6,105 nucleotides of DNA from Dehalococcoidia bacterium (GTDB lineage Bacteria > Chloroflexota > Dehalococcoidia > SAR202 > UBA11138). The stretch lies in assembly GCA_012270665.1 (NCBI GenBank), contig JAAXHY010000468.1, positions 1 through 6,105 of the forward strand, written 5' to 3'. The translations under genes were made by a program, and so were the position numbers. Positions 1-5,283 of this stretch are shown here, piece by piece; positions within the stretch are counted from its first letter, which is position 1; each line of letters opens with the position of its first letter. Under the pieces are notes generated by a model. The model worked only from the letters and a program-made list of their open reading frames with translations, did not search any database and had not been told where the DNA came from.

Positions 1-530
1 TGGAGCATCCACACGTTTACACGCTCGGACGGCGCGGCCAGGAACACGATATACTGATTGACACGGACGACCTCGAAAGTCTGGGAATCGAGGTTCACCA
101 CACCGACAGGGGCGGCGAGGTCACCTACCACGGCCCGGGGCAGTTGGTAGGGTACCCTATCCTGAACCTGCGTCGCTGGGGCGGCGGGCCGCTGAAGTAC
201 GTGCGCGCGCTGGAGCGCGTCTTGATAGAAACGCTGGCGGAATTCGGAGTCATCGCCGAGAGCGATGGGCATCCGACCGGCGTATGGGTCGAGTACCGCA
301 AGATAGCGGCTATCGGGGTGAAGGTGAGTCGTCGCGTTACTACACACGGGTTCGCGCTGAACGTGTGTCCCGACCTATCGTACTTCGATCACATAGTTCC
401 GTGCGGAATGCCTGACAGCCGTGTCACGTCCCTCAGCCTGGAGCTTGGCCGCGAGGTGGCAGTTAGCGAGGTGGCGCCAGTATTGGTGGAGCGATTCGGG
501 ACGGTCTTCGGTCTTCATATAGCGGATTAG
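1..530 (+). CDS. lipB: Octanoyl-[acyl carrier protein]:protein octanoyltransferase (5' truncated by window edge)
   Basis: LipB moves the octanoyl group from octanoyl-ACP onto the lipoyl domain of E2/GcvH proteins, the first step of de novo protein lipoylation in the cytoplasm. The frame is open from base 3 to the TAG at 528-530, giving about 175 residues. The internal TTG at 144 is not the start, because the family signature RGGEVTYHGPGQ (encoded at about 108-143) lies before it. Counting from the first visible codon, Lys100 in RKIAAIGVKV and Cys134 in the IVPCG segment match the catalytic Lys/Cys pair of the family; their 34-residue spacing equals that of Lys142/Cys176 in the Mycobacterium tuberculosis enzyme. 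THGFALNV, just after the Lys motif, is also typical. Comparison with full-length LipB suggests about 40 N-terminal residues lie outside the window. The catalytic core looks intact. Whether lipA is nearby cannot be seen. Confidence 0.95.
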   Translation, partial: EHPHVYTLGRRGQEHDILIDTDDLESLGIEVHHTDRGGEVTYHGPGQLVGYPILNLRRWGGGPLKYVRALERVLIETLAEFGVIAESDGHPTGVWVEYRKIAAIGVKVSRRVTTHGFALNVCPDLSYFDHIVPCGMPDSRVTSLSLELGREVAVSEVAPVLVERFGTVFGLHIAD

Positions 531-535
531 CTCGT

Positions 536-573
536 TGACACTCTTGAAAGTGGATAGTACGCTTCGGGTGTCA
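536..573. repeat. Imperfect inverted repeat between lipB and the small gene
   Basis: TGACACTC (536-543) can pair with GGGTGTCA (566-573) with one G-T wobble, leaving a 22-base loop. It lies just after the lipB stop and overlaps the region where a promoter for the next gene would sit. There is no T-run after it, so it does not look like a standard intrinsic terminator. It could be an operator, an RNA hairpin at the lipB 3' end, or chance. Confidence 0.3.
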
Positions 574-579
574 TATAAC
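574..579 (+). promoter_or_regulatory. Possible -10 element for the small gene
   Basis: TATAAC matches the sigma-70 -10 consensus at five of six bases. It lies 46 bases before the ATG at 626, giving a leader of about 40 bases. No good -35 is present at 16-18 bases. A perfect TTGACA at 535-540 is too far upstream (33 bases) to pair with it, and at its own proper spacing has only a poor -10 (TACGCT, 558-563). Weak call. Confidence 0.3.
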
Positions 580-625
580 TGAACGGATCATCGGCCTTGT
601 GGCCGAAAGCGCGGAGAGACCTGTC

Positions 626-901
626 ATGTGCACATACGTTACCGAACACGCGGAGATCAAGGGCAGCGGCCGGGGACATAAGGGCTGGATCAAGCTGACC
701 GGCGCGCGGGTCTACTATGACCATCCCTTCCACTCGCAGGCCGACCATACGCTTAACATAGACTTCATCAACCAAGACTTGGGACTGGACGCGCGTGTTC
801 CGGTGGAGCTTTCGGCGGCTTCGGCGCGCGAACTGGTGCGGGCAATAGAGGCCGCGCTGGAGGATGCTGAGAAGTCGCACCTGGTGGAGTACGACTCTTG
901 A
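626..901 (+). CDS. Small conserved protein, DUF6295-like (91 aa)
   Basis: The function is unknown. From memory, the protein resembles the short DUF6295 family, mostly seen in actinobacteria and other soil or marine bacteria, whose members begin MCTY and carry a YFDHPxH...HTLNIDF core. Here MCTYVTEH is at residues 1-8, a Gly-rich GSGRGHKGW turn at 13-21, YDHPFH at 31-36, HTLNIDF at 41-47, and a C-terminal amphipathic helix with an SARELVRAIEAAL pattern. There is no signal peptide or membrane segment, so it is probably cytoplasmic. I chose ATG 626 over the upstream in-frame GTG at 599 because GGAGAG (613-618) sits 7 bases before it and because family members start at MCTY. The clustered His and Asp residues (His33, His36, His41, Asp46) could bind a metal, but that is a guess. 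Its stop is 10 bases from the convergent exporter stop. Confidence 0.75.
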   Translation: MCTYVTEHAEIKGSGRGHKGWIKLTGARVYYDHPFHSQADHTLNIDFINQDLGLDARVPVELSAASARELVRAIEAALEDAEKSHLVEYDS

Positions 902-911
902 TTCGTCCCGT

Positions 912-2198
912 TCATGGGTAGCGATATTCACGCACTCCCCTAACCAGTCGCCACACGGCGACGACGACGATTATGCCGATTATGCCTCCGAGAATCATCG
1001 TTCTGTTCGCGCCTATCAGGTCGGACATATAACCCACCTCTAAGGTCCCCAGGTTGTTGGCGCTCATCGCGCTAACCGAGTGCGCGCTGACTGCACGTCC
1101 CCGCATATGGTCTTCGGTAGTGAGTTGAACGGTGGTCTGGCGCGTCGTCATTCCAATCGCATCGGTGGCGCCGAGTCCGACCAGAAGGATCGAGCCCATC
1201 CAAAGGTACGGGCTGAGTCCGAAGGCTATGAGAAGTATTGCGTAAGCCAGTGTCGCGTAGATGACTATCATGCCCTTCGCCCTGAACCTGCCCATATAGA
1301 GTACGGCGAAGGTTCCGAGGACACCCCCAACCGAGTTCGCAGCCGACATTATCCCAACCGCCCCCGCTCCGGAACTGAACATCCTGTCAGCGATCAACGG
1401 GAATATCTGGCGATAGAAGCTCACGATAGTCACGCCGATGTCCATTATGTACAGACCGGGGAGAATCGGATGCGACTTTACGTACACGACTCCTTCCCAT
1501 ATCCGCTGGAGCATCGAACCGTCGCCTTCCGAACGCTCCATTCTGGCCCTGATGAGAAGTGGGAGCGCGGAGGCAGGCAAAGCGAAGATGGCCGAAGCGG
1601 CGAAAGCGGCGGTGACTCCAAGCGTTTCTATAATCGCGGTAAACGCCAGAGGGGCCGCTATCGCTCCTATCTGGAATGTCGCGGTGTTACAGGTGACCGC
1701 GTGCAGCAGATGCGACCTGGGAACAACATTCGCGGTAATTGCTGAACGCGCCGGCCCTCCCAAAATGCTGGTGACTCCCAGAATCGCAGTTACCGCGTAC
1801 ACGTGCCACGGCACGAGTTGGTCGAACATTACCAATAGGGTCATCAGCCCGATGAATATGAAGCTGAATGACTGCGTTATGGCTATGAGCTTCTTGCGGT
1901 CCATCTGATCGGCCAGCGCGCCGCCATACAGAATTGCGGGAAGTTGCACGGCGAGTTGCACGGCGCCTAAAAGACCGAGTTGAAGTCCAGATCCGGTCAC
2001 GTCGTAGAGCCACACACCTGTTACCAGTAGCCGCATTTGCATCGTGACCAGACCAGCCGCTGACGAAAGCCAAAGCACTCGGTAATCCCTGAAGGCGAAC
2101 GCGGACCAGGGCCGCAGCGGGGGCTGTTGGCGTGGGGATAGTCTGGGATTCCGCTGTCCGTCGCGCTCCGGCCTGATGCCGGTGTTCTCTATGGACAA
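912..2198 (-). CDS. MFS transporter, EntS/DHA1-like exporter
   Basis: This is a membrane permease of the major facilitator superfamily, probably a proton-driven exporter of small molecules or drugs at the inner membrane; the substrate cannot be told from sequence. It has about 12 hydrophobic segments. The first follows an AFAFRDYRVLWLSS stretch typical of EntS/MFS_3 exporters. The motif A loop GGALADQMDRKK lies between the second and third helices (about residues 92-103). ILGGPARSAITANVVP is also typical of this group. From the TTG at 2198 the protein has 428 residues, normal for the family. The frame stays open to a TTG at 2354, but that start would overlap the divergent larB gene and lie upstream of the strong minus-strand promoter ending near 2251, so I prefer 2198. 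No clear ribosome binding site precedes 2198, so the start is uncertain. A 12-base tandem duplication lies inside the gene at 1942-1965. Confidence 0.88.
   Translation of the reverse strand: MSIENTGIRPERDGQRNPRLSPRQQPPLRPWSAFAFRDYRVLWLSSAAGLVTMQMRLLVTGVWLYDVTGSGLQLGLLGAVQLAVQLPAILYGGALADQMDRKKLIAITQSFSFIFIGLMTLLVMFDQLVPWHVYAVTAILGVTSILGGPARSAITANVVPRSHLLHAVTCNTATFQIGAIAAPLAFTAIIETLGVTAAFAASAIFALPASALPLLIRARMERSEGDGSMLQRIWEGVVYVKSHPILPGLYIMDIGVTIVSFYRQIFPLIADRMFSSGAGAVGIMSAANSVGGVLGTFAVLYMGRFRAKGMIVIYATLAYAILLIAFGLSPYLWMGSILLVGLGATDAIGMTTRQTTVQLTTEDHMRGRAVSAHSVSAMSANNLGTLEVGYMSDLIGANRTMILGGIIGIIVVVAVWRLVRGVREYRYP
1942..1965. repeat. 12-bp perfect tandem duplication inside the MFS gene
   Basis: AGTTGCACGGCG occurs twice in direct contact (1942-1953 and 1954-1965). 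On the coding strand it yields AVQLAVQL in a membrane helix just before motif A. The unit is a multiple of three and keeps the frame. Confidence 0.85.
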
Positions 2199-2250
2199 GT
2201 CGGGCCGCCATGCGTAAGAATTGGAGGATTGCCTAACATTTGCGGCAGGG

Positions 2251-2278
2251 ATTATAACACCATCGCAGTCGCGGTCAA
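2251..2278 (-). promoter_or_regulatory. Sigma-70-type promoter for the MFS gene
   Basis: On the minus strand TTGACC (2278-2273) is followed after 16 bases by a perfect TATAAT (2256-2251). Transcription would begin near 2244, leaving a leader of about 45 bases to the TTG at 2198. This placement argues against the upstream TTG at 2354 as the MFS start. Confidence 0.65.
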
Positions 2279-2292
2279 AGCTGCCTAGATGC

Positions 2293-2322
2293 TTTACCTG
2301 AAATGAATCCCAGCTATATACT
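2293..2322 (+). promoter_or_regulatory. Probable promoter for larB and the downstream genes
   Basis: TTTACC (2293-2298) and TATACT (2317-2322) are separated by 18 bases, each close to the sigma-70 consensus. The predicted RNA start, near 2329, falls after the TTG at 2322, which would exclude that codon as the larB start. The -35 lies only 14 bases from the -35 of the divergent MFS promoter, so a single regulator bound between them could control both. Confidence 0.5.
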
Positions 2323-3134
2323 TGCACGGGGATTGTCGCAAGCACAACCTGCAAGGAGAGTTTGAAATCGAAGAGACGCGACTACGCACAGTGCTAGAGC
2401 GACTGAGTGAAGGCGAACTCAGCGTCGACGACGTTGTATCGCGCTTACGAAACCTCCCGTATGAGGACTTGGATTTCGCCAAGGTGGACCACCATCGCGC
2501 TATAAGGCAGGGCTTCCCGGAGGTGGTATTCGGGCAGGGCAAGACACCTGAACAGATAGCGTCAATTGCGGCAACTGTGCTCACCCGATCCGACAGGCTG
2601 CTCGTAACCCGCGCGTCAGAGGCGGCATTCGACGCCACACGTGAGCGCGTGGCCGACGCGACGTATGATGAGACAGCCAGATGTATAGTCGTTGACCGTC
2701 GCCAGCAGGTGGACGGACTGCCGGGAGTCGCGGTTCTCTGCGCGGGAACCTCGGACCTGCCGGTAGCTACCGAGGCAGCCATAACCGCTGAACTGATCGG
2801 CTGCCAGGTCGAGAGAATATCCGATGTCGGGGTCGCCGGACTTCACCGGCTTCTGGATCACCTGCCCAGGCTGAGGGAGTGCCGCGCCCTGGTGGTAGTG
2901 GCCGGTATGGAAGGCGCGCTGCCGTCGGTTGTCGGTGGGCTGGTGGACATCCCGATTATCGCAGTGCCAACCAGTATAGGGTACGGGGCAAGTTTCGGTG
3001 GCCTGGCGGCGCTGCTTGGTATGCTGAACAGTTGCGCTCCAGGAGTAGGCGTGGTGAACATAGACAATGGCTTTGGAGCGGGCTATCTCGCCGCAATGAT
3101 AAACTTGACGTCGCGATCGAGGCCGTCCGACTAG
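2322..3134 (+). CDS. larB: Pyridinium-3,5-biscarboxylic acid mononucleotide synthase (LarB, PurE-like)
   Basis: LarB carboxylates the pyridinium ring of nicotinic acid adenine dinucleotide and releases AMP, giving the first intermediate of the nickel-pincer nucleotide cofactor used by lactate racemase and other LarA-family enzymes. Counting from TTG 2322, the N-terminal region has the family run RNLPYEDLDFAKVDHHRA (residues 43-60) and RQGFPEVVFGQGKTPEQ (62-78). The C-terminal AIR-carboxylase-like domain has LCAGTSDLPVA (139-149), GVAGLHRLL, VVAGMEGALPSVVGG (192-206), PTSIGYGASFGG and NSCAPGVGVVNIDNGFGAGY. Glu198 and Cys238 are probably the counterparts of the catalytic Glu/Cys pair described in Lactiplantibacillus LarB. 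TTG 2322 is the longest canonical start but probably not the real one: it overlaps the likely -10, and family length points to a start near 2364-2370. AAGGAG (2353-2358) sits 8 bases before an in-frame ATC at 2367. It leads a likely three-gene operon; larC and larE are not in view. Confidence 0.93.
   Translation: MHGDCRKHNLQGEFEIEETRLRTVLERLSEGELSVDDVVSRLRNLPYEDLDFAKVDHHRAIRQGFPEVVFGQGKTPEQIASIAATVLTRSDRLLVTRASEAAFDATRERVADATYDETARCIVVDRRQQVDGLPGVAVLCAGTSDLPVATEAAITAELIGCQVERISDVGVAGLHRLLDHLPRLRECRALVVVAGMEGALPSVVGGLVDIPIIAVPTSIGYGASFGGLAALLGMLNSCAPGVGVVNIDNGFGAGYLAAMINLTSRSRPSD
2353..2369 (+). promoter_or_regulatory. larB: Strong ribosome binding site before a non-canonical in-frame ATC (possible larB start)
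   Basis: AAGGAG (2353-2358) is the best Shine-Dalgarno match near the gene. At ideal spacing (8 bases) it is followed by ATC at 2367 in the larB frame, one base away from ATG. The protein would then begin IEETRLRTVLERL, matching the usual LarB N-terminus. The next canonical in-frame start, GTG 2391, is too far from this site. Confidence 0.5.
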
Positions 3135-3189
3135 CGCTTGGATACGGGGATCGTAAAGTCCCTCTCACCACTAGGCAGGTCATTCCAGC

Positions 3190-4146
3190 ATGAACTCTCA
3201 AGATTCGCCCTTCCCTGTGCCGCTGGCCATTGCGGTCCCTCAGACATTCCCGGACGGGAGCATAGATCTGGGGATGATTCGTTCATACGCCTCCCGCGCC
3301 GAAGAACTGGGATACCACAGTCTCTGGGTGGCGGAGCAGCTTGTTGGATCGACTCCAACACCGGAGCCGGTAGCGTTTCTGAGCTATCTTGCAGCCGTCA
3401 CCAAGAGCATTCGTCTTGGCGCCGCGGTCATAATCGCCACCACTCGCAACCCGGCAATGCTCGCCAAGCAGCTAAGTACGGTGGACGCTCTCAGCGAAGG
3501 CAGGCTGATAGTAGGTACAGCGCTCGGCGGCAGACCGTGGACGTATCCGCTCTTCGGAGGGCCGTCCGAGCGTCGAATCAGGCATTTTATCGAGAGTGTC
3601 GGCGTGATGAGGGCGCTCTGGACACAGGATCGCGCGGTATTCGACGGGGAGTTGTGGAAGATGGAGGGCGTGCAGATGACTCCGAAGCCTGTGCAGAATC
3701 CCCACCCTCCTCTCTGGTTCGGCGGCCGGCACCCTGTCGGCCTGCGCAGGGTAGCGAGGCTCGCTGACGGCTTCATAGGCGCCGGTTCGACCAGCACGGC
3801 CCAATTCAGGGAACACGTCCAGATAATCCGCGCCGAGTTGGAACGCAGGGGAAGAGACGTAGGAACATTCCCGATTGCCAAGCGAGTTTATGTAGCGATA
3901 GATGACGACTCCGACCGCGCCGAGAGCCGGCTGAGAGACTGGTTCGGCGCATGGTACGGCAGGGCGGAAATGGGATCGGAGGTATCGGTCTGGGGCAGCG
4001 TCGAGGACTGCGCTCGAGGACTGTCTGAAGTCGTCGAGGCCGGAGCCGGAATGCTCATGCTAAACCCCGTCTTCGACTATGAAGAGCATCTCGAACGACT
4101 TGCGTCGGAGGTCGCGCCTTTGCTGTCCTCCTCATCGGCAGCATGA
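3190..4146 (+). CDS. LLM class flavin-dependent oxidoreductase (luciferase-like, possibly F420-dependent)
   Basis: This is a cytoplasmic TIM-barrel enzyme of the bacterial luciferase-like family, which uses FMN or coenzyme F420 for monooxygenation, dehydrogenation or reduction. Substrate and cofactor cannot be fixed from sequence. The 318 residues fit the family. Visible signatures are the opening AIAVPQTFPDG strand (13-23), the SRAEELGYHSLWVAEQL segment (35-51), the TKSIRLGAAVIIATTRNPAMLAKQLSTVDALSEGRLIVGTALG block (71-113, the family's most conserved stretch), and PKPVQNPHPPLWFGG (165-179) followed by ARLADGF. ATG 3190 is preceded by a modest AGGT at 3177-3180. The gene starts 55 bases after larB and ends 27 bases before the channel gene on the same strand, so they are probably co-transcribed. 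A short inverted repeat (GATAG 4147-4151, CTATC 4166-4170) sits in the downstream gap. Confidence 0.92.
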   Translation: MNSQDSPFPVPLAIAVPQTFPDGSIDLGMIRSYASRAEELGYHSLWVAEQLVGSTPTPEPVAFLSYLAAVTKSIRLGAAVIIATTRNPAMLAKQLSTVDALSEGRLIVGTALGGRPWTYPLFGGPSERRIRHFIESVGVMRALWTQDRAVFDGELWKMEGVQMTPKPVQNPHPPLWFGGRHPVGLRRVARLADGFIGAGSTSTAQFREHVQIIRAELERRGRDVGTFPIAKRVYVAIDDDSDRAESRLRDWFGAWYGRAEMGSEVSVWGSVEDCARGLSEVVEAGAGMLMLNPVFDYEEHLERLASEVAPLLSSSSAA

Positions 4147-4173
4147 GATAGCCCGGAAAACCAAACTATCCCG

Positions 4174-5070
4174 ATGCGACAACGACTCACAGAGTATTCC
4201 AACAGTCTAGTGTCCCAAGGCTGGATGCAGAACTTGATCCGCTTCTCGGATCGGCTGGTAAACACGCCTGGTTTCGAGATCGGCATCATCGCGGTCATCA
4301 TAATCAACGCCATACTTCTCGGCATGGAGACCTCCCCCGCGCTCAACGACAGGTATGGCAACTGGATGCACATCGGCAACTGGATCGCGCTGGGCATATT
4401 CATCGTGGAGGCGCTGCTGAAGATGATCGCGCTCGCGCCGCGCATGGACAGGTACTTCAGGGACGGCTGGAACATCTTCGACTTCTCGGTGATAGTGTTC
4501 GCGTTGATACCCGCTACCGGCGAATTCGCCATGATAGCGCGCCTGGCCCGTCTTCTGCGCGCGCTGCGTCTGATCTCCACTATCAGAGAACTCCGCCTGA
4601 TAGTGGCCGCGCTGGTGCGCTCCATTCCAAGCGTCTTCCACGTGATTATGCTGATGAGCATCATCATCTACATATACGCCATCATCGGCTACCAGCTCTT
4701 CCACCAGCACGACCCTACCAACTGGGGCAATTTGGGCATCTGCGTTCTGACTCTGTTCAACATAATAACTCTGGAGGGTTGGACTGAAATAATGGCGACT
4801 GCCATGGAGTTGCATGATTGGGCCTGGGTGTACTTCGTGACCTACGTGGTCATAGCCACGTTCGTGGTGATAAACCTCTTCATCGCCATCATCATCAACA
4901 ACCTGGACGAAGCCAAGCTCGAACGACTTCAAGAGTTGCAGGAGCCAGCCTCCCAAGAAGAGATTCTGCGAGAACTGCACCTGACACAGGAGGCTTTGCA
5001 GCGTCTCGAAACACGCCTCAACATCCAGGAAGAGAAACGGGACGAGTTGGAACCGCGCGGACCTGTTTGA
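4174..5070 (+). CDS. Voltage-gated cation channel, BacNav/CavMr-like (six-TM ion transport protein)
   Basis: This is one subunit of a predicted homotetrameric inner-membrane cation channel of the bacterial Nav superfamily. The 298 residues show the full plan: S1 (about 33-50), S2 (67-86, with Glu79 and Lys83), S3 (98-113, with Asp103), S4 (119-135) with arginines at every third position (123, 126, 129, 132) plus Arg138 and Arg141, S5 (152-175), a pore helix (about 185-199), the selectivity filter TLEGW (199-203), S6 (217-243) ending in NLFIAIIINN, and a cytosolic tail (245-298) with heptad-like leucines that probably forms the tetramerising coiled coil. Standard bacterial sodium channels read TLESW. 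Gly at the fourth position is the feature tied to calcium selectivity in Meiothermus CavMr (GLEGW) and in animal Cav repeats I and III. Calcium permeability is therefore possible, but it is inferred. ATG 4174 has only a weak GGAA upstream. The gene lies 27 bases after the oxidoreductase gene, as last gene of the likely operon. Confidence 0.93.
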   Translation: MRQRLTEYSNSLVSQGWMQNLIRFSDRLVNTPGFEIGIIAVIIINAILLGMETSPALNDRYGNWMHIGNWIALGIFIVEALLKMIALAPRMDRYFRDGWNIFDFSVIVFALIPATGEFAMIARLARLLRALRLISTIRELRLIVAALVRSIPSVFHVIMLMSIIIYIYAIIGYQLFHQHDPTNWGNLGICVLTLFNIITLEGWTEIMATAMELHDWAWVYFVTYVVIATFVVINLFIAIIINNLDEAKLERLQELQEPASQEEILRELHLTQEALQRLETRLNIQEEKRDELEPRGPV

Positions 5071-5141
5071 CGGCTCATGCGCAACGAACTACGAACTGCG
5101 CGGGAGACTCATGTTCCTTGTTTCCAACGTGGTCCTTGCGG

Positions 5142-5226
5142 ATTGATAGTGTGAGACCGAAGCCTGAATGCTTTGTCATAGCAGACTAGCCCACACTCAA
5201 TAGTCGCACGCGGCTTCGTCCGAAGC
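5142..5226. repeat. Dyad symmetries in the convergent intergenic region
   Basis: The 213 bases between the channel stop (5070) and the malate synthase stop (5284) hold no supportable gene. Visible structure: ATTGATAGTGTG (5142-5153) is roughly complementary to CACACTCAAT (5192-5201). CGAAGCC (5158-5164) is complementary to GGCTTCG (5212-5218). GCTTCG (5213-5218) and CGAAGC (5221-5226) form a tight palindrome. No T-run follows any of these on either strand. They may help end converging transcripts, but the evidence is weak. Confidence 0.35.
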
Positions 5227-5230
5227 ACCT

Positions 5231-5250
5231 CGAAAAGAACTTTCAGTTCT
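5231..5250 (-). terminator. Weak intrinsic terminator candidate for the malate synthase gene
   Basis: Read on the minus strand, AGAAC and GTTCT form a 5-bp stem around a TGAAA loop, followed directly by TTTCG (a four-T run counting the last stem base). It lies 34 bases after the malate synthase stop. The stem is short and AT-leaning, so termination would be inefficient. Confidence 0.35.
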
Positions 5251-5283
5251 GGGAAGCTACCAGACCCACCCCGACTGTTTCCC

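Noticed and set aside
527..931. Minus-strand open frame opposite the small DUF6295-like gene
   Set aside because: No family resemblance and no ribosome site; the plus strand gene has both.
1080..1745. Plus-strand open frame of 221 codons opposite the MFS gene
   Set aside because: Antisense shadow with a low-complexity, charged composition, while the opposite strand encodes a clear membrane transporter.
1687..2211. Minus-strand open frame starting at an ATG at 2211
   Set aside because: It is a different frame inside the MFS gene, has no ribosome site (the sequence before it is CCTCC-like), and its arginine-rich product resembles no family.
2223..2231. GGAGGA on the plus strand followed by TTG, a possible leader peptide
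   Set aside because: The spacing is only one base, the stretch lies within the MFS promoter/leader on the other strand, and no plus-strand promoter precedes it.
2199..2354. N-terminal extension of the MFS protein to the TTG at 2354
   Set aside because: It would overlap the divergent larB region, start upstream of the strong minus-strand TATAAT, and add 52 residues with no family-like content.
3138..3767. Plus-strand open frame of 209 codons overlapping the oxidoreductase gene
   Set aside because: Out-of-frame shadow rich in Arg and Ser; the overlapping frame has continuous LLM family signatures.
4207..4980. Minus-strand open frame of 257 codons opposite the channel gene
   Set aside because: Its His-, Asp- and Val-rich product is a codon-bias shadow of the hydrophobic channel; the plus strand has every channel signature.
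4818..5189. Plus-strand open frame running past the channel stop
   Set aside because: Out-of-frame shadow of the channel 3' end with no start signal and no recognisable content.
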